Positions 47,576 to 56,235 of a stretch of 64,000 bases of DNA are shown piece by piece; the stretch's first letter is position 1; every line of letters begins with the position of its first letter. This DNA is from Chitinimonas arctica (GTDB taxonomy: Bacteria > Pseudomonadota > Gammaproteobacteria > Burkholderiales > Chitinimonadaceae). The stretch lies in the NCBI RefSeq assembly GCF_007431345.1, contig NZ_CP041730.1, positions 2,108,001 through 2,172,000 on the forward strand. The letters run 5' to 3'. The position numbers and the translations under genes were made by a program. A model generated the notes under the pieces. That model saw only the letters and a list, made by a program, of their open reading frames with translations, did not search any database and was not told the DNA's origin.

Positions 47576-49651
47576 ATGAGCCAAACCCTGCTGATCGAAC
47601 TGTTTACCGAAGAACTGCCTCCCAAGGCGCTGCCACGGCTGGCGGCCTCGTTCGCCCAGACCATCACCGACGAGTTGAAGAAGCTGGGCTTTGTCGCGGC
47701 CGATGCGCAAGCCGTCGAGTACGCCAGCCCGCGCCGCCTGGCGCTCAGCCTGCCCGGCGTCGCCGCCGTGCAAGCCGACCGGATGGTGGAGAAAAAAGGT
47801 CCGGCCGTGGCAGCCGGCTTCAAGGACGGCAAACCTAGCCCCGCCCTGCTGGGCTTTGCCCGCTCGGTCGGCCTGGCGGCCGATCAGCTCGATCAATTGG
47901 CGCGTGGCTCCGACGGCAAGCAGGATGTCTATATCTACCGCGCCGAAAAGCGCGGCGAACCGCTGGCAGCCTACCTGTCGGGCATCGTGGCCGACGCGCT
48001 CAAGAAACTGCCTGCCCCCAAGCTGATGCGCTGGGGCAGCCGCGAAAGCCAATTTATCCGCCCCGTCCATGGCGTGACCATGCTGCACGGTAGCGATATC
48101 GTCGCCGGCGAGGTGTTGGGCTTGCAGGCCGGCCGCATGACCGGTGGCCATCGCTTTCTATCGCAAGGGCCGGTCGAGATTGCCCATGCCGATAGCTATG
48201 CCGCTACCCTGGCCCAGCAGGGCAAGGTGGTCGCCAGCTTCAGCGAGCGGCGCGCGCGTATTGTCGCCCAGCTGACCGAACTGGCTTCCCGCCACCAGGC
48301 CAGCATCGCAGGCGGTGATGCCTTGATCGATGAGGTGACCGCCCTGGTCGAGTGGCCGGTGGTGCTGGAAGGGCAATTCGAAGAAGCGTTCCTGCAAGTG
48401 CCGCAGGAGTGCCTGATTTTGACCATGCAGCAGAACCAGAAGTATTTCCCGCTGCTGGACGGCAATGGCAAGCTGAGCAATCGCTACCTGATCGTCTCCA
48501 ACCTGGAGACCGCCGATCCGCGCTTTATCATCAACGGCAATGCGCGCGTATTGCGCGCCCGCTTGTCCGACGCCAAGTTCTTCTACGAACAAGATCAGAA
48601 GCACAGGCTGGACAGCCGTGTGCAGAAGCTCGCCCAAGTGGTCTACCACAACAAGATCGGCAGCCAATTGGAGCGGGTGGAACGTTTGTCGGCGGTCGCC
48701 GCCGCCATCGCGGCCGAGCTGGGCGCCGAGGGCCAGTTGGCCGGGCGTGCCGGCTACCTGGCCAAGGCCGACCTGGTCACCGACATGGTTGGTGAATTCC
48801 CTGAGCTGCAAGGTATCATGGGCACCTACTATGCCCGCCTGGACGGCGAAAACGACCAGGTCGCCGCAGCCATCGAAGGCCATTACCACCCACGGTTTGC
48901 CGGCGACAGCCTGCCGCAGGGCGCCATTGCCCAGGCGGTCTCGCTGGCCGACAAGCTGGAAACCCTGGTCGGTATCTGGGGCATCGGCCTGATCCCCACC
49001 GGCGACAAGGATCCGTTCGCCTTGCGCCGTGCCGCCCTGGGCGTGCTGCGCATGCTGGTCGAGGCGCGCCTGCCGCTGGACCTGAAGCAGTTGCTGGCGA
49101 AGACCGCCGCGGCCTTTCCGGCCGGCGTGGTGGCCGCCGATACGGTCGACGGCGTGTTCGGCTTTATGCTGGAACGCTTGAAGAACCTGCTCGCCGCCGA
49201 GTTCCCGCCGGCCGATATCGACGCGGTATTGGCCGATGCGCCCAGCCGTTTCGACGAATTGAACGCGCGCCTGGCTGCCGTGGCCGAGTTCAAGTCCCTG
49301 CCGGAAGCGACCGCCCTGGCGGCCGCCAACAAGCGCATCCGCAATATCCTGCGCAAGACCGATACCGCCTTGCCGCCCTTGGCGGAGGCGCTCTTGCAGG
49401 AAGCCGCCGAACGCGACCTGCACGGCGCGCTGCTGGCGACCCGGCCTGGCGTGGAAGCCGCCCTTGCGGCCCGCGACTACACCGCCGCCTTGCGCCAGCT
49501 GGCGGGTTTGCGTGGCCCGGTCGATGCCTTCTTCGATGGCGTCATGGTCATGGCCGACGATCCGGCCGTGCGCGGCAACCGCCTCGCCCTGCTGGCATCC
49601 CTGAGCCAATTGATGAACCGGGTGGCCGATATTTCACTGCTGGCCGAATAG
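47576..49651 (+). CDS. glyS: Glycine--tRNA ligase beta subunit GlyS
   Basis: A 691-residue beta subunit that binds tRNA-Gly. Opening TLLIELFTEELPPKAL, the internal FIRPVHGVTMLHG, RNFGASTL-independent NQKYFPLLD and the C-terminal anticodon-binding HD-like region FDGVMVMADDPAVRGNRLALL are family signatures. The ATG 47576 follows an A-rich stretch with AAGAAG. Length is typical. Confidence 0.97.
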   Translation: MSQTLLIELFTEELPPKALPRLAASFAQTITDELKKLGFVAADAQAVEYASPRRLALSLPGVAAVQADRMVEKKGPAVAAGFKDGKPSPALLGFARSVGLAADQLDQLARGSDGKQDVYIYRAEKRGEPLAAYLSGIVADALKKLPAPKLMRWGSRESQFIRPVHGVTMLHGSDIVAGEVLGLQAGRMTGGHRFLSQGPVEIAHADSYAATLAQQGKVVASFSERRARIVAQLTELASRHQASIAGGDALIDEVTALVEWPVVLEGQFEEAFLQVPQECLILTMQQNQKYFPLLDGNGKLSNRYLIVSNLETADPRFIINGNARVLRARLSDAKFFYEQDQKHRLDSRVQKLAQVVYHNKIGSQLERVERLSAVAAAIAAELGAEGQLAGRAGYLAKADLVTDMVGEFPELQGIMGTYYARLDGENDQVAAAIEGHYHPRFAGDSLPQGAIAQAVSLADKLETLVGIWGIGLIPTGDKDPFALRRAALGVLRMLVEARLPLDLKQLLAKTAAAFPAGVVAADTVDGVFGFMLERLKNLLAAEFPPADIDAVLADAPSRFDELNARLAAVAEFKSLPEATALAAANKRIRNILRKTDTALPPLAEALLQEAAERDLHGALLATRPGVEAALAARDYTAALRQLAGLRGPVDAFFDGVMVMADDPAVRGNRLALLASLSQLMNRVADISLLAE

Positions 49652-49676
49652 CCATCCCTTGCGACCGAGCCATCCC

Positions 49677-50222
49677 ATGAAGCTGATCATTCTGGATAGA
49701 GACGGCGTGATCAATCACGACCGTGATGATTTCGTGAAGTCGGCGGCCGAGTGGGTACCCATTCCCAACAGCCTGGAAGCCATCGCCCTGCTCAACCACG
49801 CCGGTTGGCGCGTGGTGATCGCTTCCAACCAATCCGGCATCGGCCGCGGCTTCTTCGGCATGGCGGAACTCAATGCCATGCACGGCAAGCTGCACCGGCT
49901 GCTGGCCAGCGTGGGCGGGCGGGTGGACGGCATTTTCTTCTGCCCGCACACGGCCGATATGAAATGCGAATGCCGCAAACCCCGCCCTGGCATGTATCGC
50001 GATATCGCCCAGCGCTTCGACGTGCGGCTGGAAGATACCCCGGTGGTGGGCGACAGCCTGCGCGACCTGCAAGCCGCCGAAGCGGTAGGCGCACTACCCA
50101 TCCTGGTCTGCACCGGCAAGGGCGAGCGCACCCTGGCGGCCGGCGGGCTACCCAAGCATGCCCATGTCTGCGACGACTTGATGGATGCGGCGTTGTACCT
50201 GATAGGTCGGGAAGAAGATTGA
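49677..50222 (+). CDS. gmhB: D-glycero-beta-D-manno-heptose 1,7-bisphosphate 7-phosphatase GmhB
   Basis: A 181-residue HAD-superfamily phosphatase in ADP-heptose synthesis for LPS core. The nucleophile motif is ILDRDGVIN (Asp7, Asp9), followed by VVIASNQSGIGRGFF, the zinc-binding cysteines in FFCPHT...CECRKP and the DSLRDLQAA motif. Start set at ATG 49677, where homology begins. The stop overlaps the first base of the next ATG (TGATG). Confidence 0.95.
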   Translation: MKLIILDRDGVINHDRDDFVKSAAEWVPIPNSLEAIALLNHAGWRVVIASNQSGIGRGFFGMAELNAMHGKLHRLLASVGGRVDGIFFCPHTADMKCECRKPRPGMYRDIAQRFDVRLEDTPVVGDSLRDLQAAEAVGALPILVCTGKGERTLAAGGLPKHAHVCDDLMDAALYLIGREED

Positions 50223-50989
50223 TGATCTGGTTGCGTTCCACGCTTTATCTGTTGGGTTGGGCCGTTAATACCGTGTTATGTGCCATCGCCTGCATGCTGG
50301 CCTTGCCCCTGCCCTACCGCTTTCGTTACGGCCTGGTGCGTTACTGGGCGCGGTTCGCGCTCAAGTGGCTGGAGATCACCTGCGGCCTCAAGAGCAAGGT
50401 GATCGGGCTGGAGCATCTGCCGTCGGACGCCGCGGTGGTGATGAGCAAGCACCAATCCGCCTTCGAGACCCTGGCCTTGCTCAAACTGCTGCCCTTTACC
50501 GCCTGGGTGATCAAGCGCGAGCTGCTGTGGATCCCCTTTTTCGGCTGGGGCATCTGGAGTGTGCGTCCCATCGCCATCGACCGTTCCAACCGGGCGGCCG
50601 CGGCGCGGCAATTGATTTCGCAGGGCGGCGAGCGGCTGAAGCAGGGTTCCTGGATCGTGATCTTCCCCGAAGGCACCCGCATCAGCGCCGGCCAAAGGGG
50701 TAATTACAAAAGCGGCGGCGCCAGGGTGGCTTGTGCGCTATCGGCGCCGGTGGTGCCGGTGGCGGTCAATAGCGGTGAATTCTGGCCACGCAATAGCTTT
50801 CTCAAATACCCGGGCGTCACCACCATCTCGTTCGGACCCGCCATCGCCACCGCCGGCAGAAAGCCGGAAGAGGTGAGCCGCGAAGTGGAAGCCTGGATCG
50901 AGGGGGAAATGGTGCGCATCAGCGGTGTCGGACCATGCTGGCCACGCAACAAGAAGCCGGAACAAGTACATGGCCCGCTCGCTGCCTGA
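50222..50989 (+). CDS. plsC: 1-acyl-sn-glycerol-3-phosphate acyltransferase PlsC
   Basis: A 255-residue membrane acyltransferase that turns lysophosphatidic acid into phosphatidic acid. An N-terminal hydrophobic helix (about 5-30) precedes the catalytic motif, which is H77-QSAF-E82, an Hx4E variant of Hx4D common in betaproteobacterial homologues, and the substrate-binding FPEGTR (148-153). The gene is translationally coupled to gmhB, a common glyS-gmhB-plsC order linking LPS and phospholipid synthesis. Confidence 0.93.
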   Translation: MIWLRSTLYLLGWAVNTVLCAIACMLALPLPYRFRYGLVRYWARFALKWLEITCGLKSKVIGLEHLPSDAAVVMSKHQSAFETLALLKLLPFTAWVIKRELLWIPFFGWGIWSVRPIAIDRSNRAAAARQLISQGGERLKQGSWIVIFPEGTRISAGQRGNYKSGGARVACALSAPVVPVAVNSGEFWPRNSFLKYPGVTTISFGPAIATAGRKPEEVSREVEAWIEGEMVRISGVGPCWPRNKKPEQVHGPLAA

Positions 50990-51671
50990 AACGCGGCATG
51001 ACTACCACCTGGGCGGTCGTATCGTGTCGGTCGCCCTGCAACGCTCGGCACGCCGTAGTGTCGGATTGAAAATCGACGGCAACGGCCTGCTTGTTACCCT
51101 CCCCCTCCGCTTTCCCCTGACCGATCTCGATGGCGTGCTGCGCCTTAAGGCGGGCTGGATCGTGGCCAAGCTGGACGAGCTGGCGACGCGGCCGGCCATG
51201 CCAGCCCTGCGGGCCGGCAGCAGCGTGGACTGGCTGGGCGAACCGCGCACGATCAGCCCTGGCCATGCCCGAGGCGGCATCGATGCCGATACGATACGCG
51301 TGGCGGGGAGCGCGCAAGCCGCCCTGGCGCCGGCACTGGAAAAACTGATGCGGCGCGAGGCGCGCACCTTTCTGGCCGAGCGCCTGGCGCTGTGGGCGGA
51401 ACGCTTGCGCTTGCAGCCGAGCGGTTTCAAATTGTCGGGCGCCACCAGCCGCTGGGGCAGCTGCACCTCGGCCGGCACGATACGGCTCAATTGGCGGCTG
51501 ATGCAGGCGCCCCTGCCGGTCATCGATTATGTGGTCATTCATGAATTGTGCCACTTGGCCGAACTCAACCACTCCCCTCGCTTCTGGGCCCTGGTGGCGG
51601 CCGTCTGCCCGGATTGGCAACAGAAGCGTGCCTGGCTGAAACGCGAAGGCGCGCGGTATTTCGCCTGGTAG
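50970..51671 (+). CDS. YgjP-like (DUF45/M48-type) zinc metallopeptidase
   Basis: A 233-residue protein with the zinc-binding HELCH motif (H191, E192, H195) in VVIHELCHLAELNHSPRFW and the family signature SRWGSCTSAGTIRLNWRL (about 160-177). These YgjP-like proteins resemble gluzincin/WSS1 proteases; no physiological substrate is established. The ATG 50970 is preferred and overlaps plsC by 20 nt; a longer in-frame extension lies inside plsC. Co-transcription with plsC is usual. Confidence 0.87.
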   Translation: MARSLPETRHDYHLGGRIVSVALQRSARRSVGLKIDGNGLLVTLPLRFPLTDLDGVLRLKAGWIVAKLDELATRPAMPALRAGSSVDWLGEPRTISPGHARGGIDADTIRVAGSAQAALAPALEKLMRREARTFLAERLALWAERLRLQPSGFKLSGATSRWGSCTSAGTIRLNWRLMQAPLPVIDYVVIHELCHLAELNHSPRFWALVAAVCPDWQQKRAWLKREGARYFAW

Positions 51672-51817
51672 GCGCCGGCCTGCCAGGCTAAGCGCAAAAT
51701 CCTTGGCATCCTGACCGTTTTCGACAGCGTTCGCCTAGATGCAGGTGTAGCGATTGAGCCTTGCATGGCTAATCCTGCCATCGCTTACGCGACACCTTAA
51801 TTCGAGATGAGGTCTTC

Positions 51818-52516
51818 ATGCTAGCCACGCCATCCGCTATCGGTTCGACCCAACACTTCAGCCTTGCTCCCGACAGAGTCGTTTTCACGGCTCAGCAGAA
51901 TAGGGAGCTTGAAGCTTTGCGGGAAAATCAACCGCTCCTTCGACTCGATTGGTCCGGTCAACAAGTCAGCGATGCTCAGGTCGTGGTACTGGTCCAGGCA
52001 TTGCGGGGGCACACCCGAATCGCACAACTCGATCTGGGCAACAATCTGATCACCCTGCGCGGCGCCTGCGCACTTGCCGACTTTTTGCAACACGGGACCG
52101 AACTGGAGGAGCTTGTCCTGGCCGGCAATCAACTCAAAGACGCTGGCATCCGAATAATCGCCGGCGCCTTGAAAGACACCAAGCTGGACTCCCTCGATCT
52201 GGCGAATAACCAGATTGGCGATGACGGCGCCCAGGCGCTTGCCGATGTTTTGCTGCCGCAAGCCACGTCCATGAAGACCCTGGTAAGGCTGAACCTGTGC
52301 AATAACCGGATCGGCGATCCGGGTGCCAAGGCGCTGCTGAAGCTCCTGGAGCAAAAGTCTCCGCTTGCCGGTCTTTCGTGTCTGTCGCTGGATCACAACC
52401 CGATCAGCGAGCCGGTCGTTCGGGCATTTATCGCGCAGATAGCGCGTAACCAAGCGCAGCTGGGGCTACCAACCGCGCAAATGCCATTGCGGGAATGCGA
52501 CTGCATCCTGGCATAA
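51818..52516 (+). CDS. Leucine-rich-repeat protein (ribonuclease-inhibitor type) with C-terminal CILA
   Basis: A 232-residue protein made of about five 28-residue RI-type leucine-rich repeats: LDLGNNLITLRGACALADFL, LVLAGNQLKDAGIRIIAGAL, LDLANNQIGDDGAQALADVL, LNLCNNRIGDPGAKALLKLL and LSLDHNPISEPVVRAFIAQI. RI-type repeats are mainly eukaryotic and occur in effectors of host-associated bacteria. There is no signal peptide or membrane segment. The protein ends C227-D-C229-I-L-A, and CILA matches a CaaX prenylation box. Function unknown. Monocistronic, with a shared terminator downstream. Confidence 0.82.
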   Translation: MLATPSAIGSTQHFSLAPDRVVFTAQQNRELEALRENQPLLRLDWSGQQVSDAQVVVLVQALRGHTRIAQLDLGNNLITLRGACALADFLQHGTELEELVLAGNQLKDAGIRIIAGALKDTKLDSLDLANNQIGDDGAQALADVLLPQATSMKTLVRLNLCNNRIGDPGAKALLKLLEQKSPLAGLSCLSLDHNPISEPVVRAFIAQIARNQAQLGLPTAQMPLRECDCILA

Positions 52517-52541
52517 GCACAGCGCCGTTTAGCCCAAAGTA

Positions 52542-52568
52542 GAAACGGCGCACCAAGTGCGCCGTTTC
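52542..52568 (+). terminator. Bidirectional terminator between convergent genes
   Basis: A perfect 12-bp stem GAAACGGCGCAC/GTGCGCCGTTTC with a CAA loop lies between the leucine-rich-repeat gene (plus) and the PEP-CTERM gene (minus). Both arms end in AAA/TTT, suiting both directions. Confidence 0.8.
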
Positions 52569-52591
52569 ATTGACCAGCAACTTAAACGCGA

Positions 52592-53179
52592 TTAAGCGCT
52601 CTTGTTAGCCTTGCGACGTGCCACGGCGCCCAGCAGGCCCAGGCCAGCCAGCAGCATGGCGTAGGTTTCTGGTTCCGGAACCGGAGGCGTTGCACCATCC
52701 ACACCGGTCAGATGCACGTTCCAATGGGAGCCCATGCCTGGGTGGTTGGCAGGCTGGTTCCAAGCCGACAACGCGATAGGTGCGTCGTGGTCGAACTTGA
52801 AGCCTTGGTTGATGTTGGTGCCGGTGGCGAAGTTATTGTAGGTAGCGATGGTGAAAATGTACTCACCAGCGGCCAGGCTGCTGAAAACCAGGCCGGAATC
52901 GAAACGGGTTTGGCCCGGAGCGATATTGCCGTTGTCGTCGTTCTGACCAACCAGTGCGCCGGTAGCTTGGTTCCAGACAGCGGTGATCGGGTCAAAATTT
53001 ACACCGTTCAGGAACGAGTCAGTCCAGACCTTGACGTTGGTAGCGTCGGAGGTAAGGGTGAATGGAATCTGGATAACGTCGTTATGGTAAGCGATATCGC
53101 CGGAGAAGCTGAAGTCAGCGGCTTGTGCTGCCGATGCGGCGCCGAAAGCCAATGCCAATGCAAAAAATTTACTTTTCAT
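52592..53179 (-). CDS. PEP-CTERM sorting domain protein (DVUA0089-like)
   Basis: A 195-residue secreted protein. It has an N-terminal signal peptide (FFALALAFGAASAAQA), a beta-rich domain with FSGDIAYHNDVIQIPFTL and FDSGLVFSSLAAGEYIFTI, and a C-terminal sorting tail: VPEPETYAMLLAGLGLLG followed by a basic cluster (RRKANK). PEP-CTERM proteins are processed by an exosortase, usually encoded with exopolysaccharide genes; none is in this window. The body resembles the DVUA0089 family of extracellular proteins. Probably monocistronic. Confidence 0.92.
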   Translation of the reverse strand: MKSKFFALALAFGAASAAQAADFSFSGDIAYHNDVIQIPFTLTSDATNVKVWTDSFLNGVNFDPITAVWNQATGALVGQNDDNGNIAPGQTRFDSGLVFSSLAAGEYIFTIATYNNFATGTNINQGFKFDHDAPIALSAWNQPANHPGMGSHWNVHLTGVDGATPPVPEPETYAMLLAGLGLLGAVARRKANKSA

Positions 53180-53378
53180 GTTGAACTTTTTGATCCCTGA
53201 TTGTTAAAGGAGGTACCCGGGGCGGAGTTTAGGGTGGAGTCGCGGTGACGTCGTTAGTCCATTCGGGCTAATGCCCTGTTTTTTCGGTACTATTTACCCG
53301 TCTTGCATACTTGTCGTGCGCGTGCCCCGCGACAAGCTGCCGCAGCCCGCGCGCGCCGTCTGGCCTTAAAATACCGGC

Positions 53379-54596
53379 ATGCTCCCTCTCTATCTGCTCA
53401 ACACCTTGCGCCAGCTGGTTTTTCTGCGCACCTTGACCGTTGCCACCTATCTGGCGGCCATGCTGACGGCCGTACTGGTACTCGAATGGCATCTACCGCT
53501 CCCCGCCTTGCTTGGTATTTGTTTGCTGTTGCTGCTCTACAACGGCTTGACCTTGTGGCGTATCAAACTGAGCCGTGGCGGCGTGGCCGTCACCCGTGGC
53601 GAGATCGCGCGCCAGCTGGCGGTCGATATCGTCGGTCACGGTCTTTGGCTGTTTTTCCTGGGCGGCGCCACCAACCCCTTCACGGCCTGGTTCCTGCTAC
53701 CGCTGACCATTGCCGCCGCCAGCTTGCCGGGTCGGTTCACCTGGGCGCTGACAGCACTGACCATCGCCTGTTACAGCACCCTGTTGATCTGGTACCAACC
53801 CCTGCCGATTTCGGAACAAGCCCTGGCACAAGCCTTCTTTTTCCATACCTTGGGCATGTGGTTGGCCTTTGTCGGCGCGGCACTGATCGTCGCCGGCCTG
53901 GTGGCCCGCATCGGCCGGCAGTTGCGCGACCGCGAGCATGCCTTGGCCGAAGCGCGCGAAAGCGGATTGCGCCAACAGCAGATACTGGGACTGGCCATCC
54001 AGGCGGCCGGGGCGGCACACCGGCTCGGTACGCCGCTGGCCACGCTAACGGTGCTGGTCGATGAATTGTTGCAAGACCATGCCGCCCAGCCGGCCTTGGT
54101 AGCCGACCTGACCATCATGCAGCAGCAGTTGCTGGCCTGCCGCAAGGAACTGGACAGGTTACGGACCGAGCACACGGCAGTACCGTCGCAGGCGGCCGAT
54201 AGCGCAATGGCGGCCTTGCTCGACGATTGGCGCGTGGTCCGTCCTTCGGCCCAGGTCGATTTTCACCGGCTGGGGCAAGGGGAGCCGCCGCTGCTGATCC
54301 TGCCATTCGCCCTGCGCCAGGCGCTGATGAACCTGTTGGACAATGCCGCCGATGCCAGCCCCGCTTGGCAGGGATTGACGCTGGACTGGTCGGCCGAGCG
54401 AATATGGATCCAGGTGGAAGACAGCGGGCCGGGCTTCGATGGCCGCGCTAGCGAGACGCTGGCCGGTCAGGGCCTGGGCATGGGTGTGGTACTGGCGGTC
54501 TCGGCGATTGAGCGGGCCGGCGGTCACCTGGCTTGGCTGGCCCGGTCGGGCGGCGGCACCTGCGCCCGGATCGGCTTGCCGGCGGCGACGATATGA
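53379..54596 (+). CDS. regB: Redox sensor histidine kinase, RegB/PrrB-like
   Basis: A 405-residue membrane kinase with about six transmembrane helices (about 10-180). The RegB quinone-binding motif is intact as GGATNPF (95-101). The H-box is GAAHRLGTPLATL with phospho-acceptor H214, and a cysteine at C254 in LLACRKEL sits where the redox-active Cys of RegB lies. N-box NLLDNAADA (318-326) and the GxG/ATP-binding G boxes follow. It should autophosphorylate in response to quinone-pool redox state and signal to the overlapping response-regulator gene. The start is ATG 53379, close to a TTAAAAT -10-like element, so a very short leader is possible. Confidence 0.88.
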   Translation: MLPLYLLNTLRQLVFLRTLTVATYLAAMLTAVLVLEWHLPLPALLGICLLLLLYNGLTLWRIKLSRGGVAVTRGEIARQLAVDIVGHGLWLFFLGGATNPFTAWFLLPLTIAAASLPGRFTWALTALTIACYSTLLIWYQPLPISEQALAQAFFFHTLGMWLAFVGAALIVAGLVARIGRQLRDREHALAEARESGLRQQQILGLAIQAAGAAHRLGTPLATLTVLVDELLQDHAAQPALVADLTIMQQQLLACRKELDRLRTEHTAVPSQAADSAMAALLDDWRVVRPSAQVDFHRLGQGEPPLLILPFALRQALMNLLDNAADASPAWQGLTLDWSAERIWIQVEDSGPGFDGRASETLAGQGLGMGVVLAVSAIERAGGHLAWLARSGGGTCARIGLPAATI

Positions 54597-55135
54597 TGGA
54601 CATGCTGATCGTCGATGATGACGCCACCCTGGCTGGCGTACTGGCACGCGCACTGGGGCGGCGCGGCTGGACCGTTACCACGGCGGCGGATGCCGCCGGC
54701 GCCTTGCGGGTTGCCCAGTTGGCGCCACCCAGCCATGCCTTGCTCGATTTGAAGCTGGCGAACGACTCCGGCTTGCGCTTGATTGTCGATCTGCTGGCAT
54801 TGGCGCCAAGCTGCCGCATCGTGATGTTGACCGGTTATGCCAGCATCGCGACCGCCATCGAGGCGATCAAATTGGGTGCGGTGCATTACCTGTCCAAGCC
54901 GGCCGGGGTGGAGGAGATCATCGCCGCCTTCGGTAAGGTGGCCGGCGATGCGCAAGCCGACACCGATGCCCTGCCGCTCAGCGTGGAACGGCTGGAGTGG
55001 GAACATATCCAGAAAATCCTGGCGGAGCACGGCGGGAATATCAGCGCGACGGCCCGCGCCTTGAATATGCATCGCCGCACGCTGCAGCGTAAGTTGCTGA
55101 AGCGCCCCAGTCCCAATCCCCCCGAACGCGACTGA
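54593..55135 (+). CDS. regA: Response regulator RegA/PrrA-like
   Basis: A 180-residue two-domain regulator: receiver domain with acidic pocket VDDD (8-10), phospho-acceptor D52, T80 and K102, and a C-terminal Fis-type helix-turn-helix NISATARALNMHRRTLQRKL, the DNA-binding sequence of the RegA/ActR/PrrA family. It would control respiration and redox-related genes. The start codon overlaps the regB stop; ATG 54593, 54596 and 54602 are all possible. The cognate partner is clearly RegB. Confidence 0.9.
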   Translation: MMDMLIVDDDATLAGVLARALGRRGWTVTTAADAAGALRVAQLAPPSHALLDLKLANDSGLRLIVDLLALAPSCRIVMLTGYASIATAIEAIKLGAVHYLSKPAGVEEIIAAFGKVAGDAQADTDALPLSVERLEWEHIQKILAEHGGNISATARALNMHRRTLQRKLLKRPSPNPPERD

Positions 55136-55212
55136 TCCGCCCCGGCAAGCGCATCGTATGCACCTTCCTCCGTTAGAATAGCCAGCTCTGCCCTTCACTC
55201 GGTAAATCGAAT

Positions 55213-56007
55213 ATGTCGGACCAAGCCCTGCTCGACCAGGTAATCGCTGCCGTACGCCAGGTGGCCGCCACCGAGGTGATGCCGCGTTTCCTGCGCGTCG
55301 GGGGCAGCCGCAAGGAGGATGGCACCCTGTTTACCGAGGCGGATCTGGCCAGTCAGCATGCCCTGGTGCAAGCCCTGCCCCGAATCGTGGACTGTCCGGT
55401 GCTGGGCGAGGAAATGAGCAGCGCCGAGCAGGAAGCGCTGTGGGAGGGCCACACCGAACTTTGGGTCATCGACCCCATCGACGGCACCACCAATTTCTTT
55501 CACGGCCTGCCTTATTTCGCCATATCGGTCGCCTTGATGAAGGATGGGCGGCCGCAATTGGGCGTGATCTACAACCCGGTGACGGACGAGCTGTTCACTG
55601 CTCAACTGGGGCGCGGCGCCTACCTGAACGGGCAACGCTTGCCCTTGAAGAAGCATGTGCCACTGATGCCCGAAGCGATTGCCGGGGTGGAAGTAAAGTG
55701 GCTGGGCGGCAAACTGCCGCAGCGCCTTGCCGCCTTGCCGCCCTTCGGCAGCCAGCGCAATTTCGGCGCGTCCACCCTGGATTGGTGCTACCTGGCCGCC
55801 GGTAGATTCGACCTGTACGTACATGGCGGCCAGCGCCTGTGGGACTACGCGGCCGGCTGCCTGATGCTGAGCGAGGCCGGCGGCAGCATGACCAGCCTCT
55901 ATCACGACGATTACTGGGATGACGATGTCTGGCAGCGCTCCGTCATCGCAGCGCTGGACCCGTGCCTGTTCGGGCAGTGGCGACGGTGGGTCAAGAGCAA
56001 TTTGTAG
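55213..56007 (+). CDS. Inositol monophosphatase family phosphatase
   Basis: A 264-residue Mg2+-dependent phosphatase of the IMPase/FBPase superfamily. The metal-binding motifs are visible: GEE (about 67-69), WVIDPIDGTTNF (about 85-96) and WDYAAGCLMLSEAGG (about 213-227). The substrate may be inositol phosphate, histidinol phosphate (HisN type) or another sugar phosphate; the sequence does not decide. Stands alone between regA and the lipase operon. Confidence 0.85.
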   Translation: MSDQALLDQVIAAVRQVAATEVMPRFLRVGGSRKEDGTLFTEADLASQHALVQALPRIVDCPVLGEEMSSAEQEALWEGHTELWVIDPIDGTTNFFHGLPYFAISVALMKDGRPQLGVIYNPVTDELFTAQLGRGAYLNGQRLPLKKHVPLMPEAIAGVEVKWLGGKLPQRLAALPPFGSQRNFGASTLDWCYLAAGRFDLYVHGGQRLWDYAAGCLMLSEAGGSMTSLYHDDYWDDDVWQRSVIAALDPCLFGQWRRWVKSNL

Positions 56008-56235
56008 CCCGCCACACCCCCATGCCAGCGCCGTCATTCCGACCGCATTGATCTAAACCGCCTCCCTTCAAAACCAGCCAGCACTGTCTTGGCCGGAAGG
56101 CGGACGGCCGTCCGATATTGTCGTTTTTTTACCTACCGAGCGATTGCTCTAGATTTTCGAAAAGTTGTTGTCTACCTTGCCTTTACCGCTCTTTCGACAA
56201 AGCGGATCAAGCACTTAACAAAGGAGACAACAACA

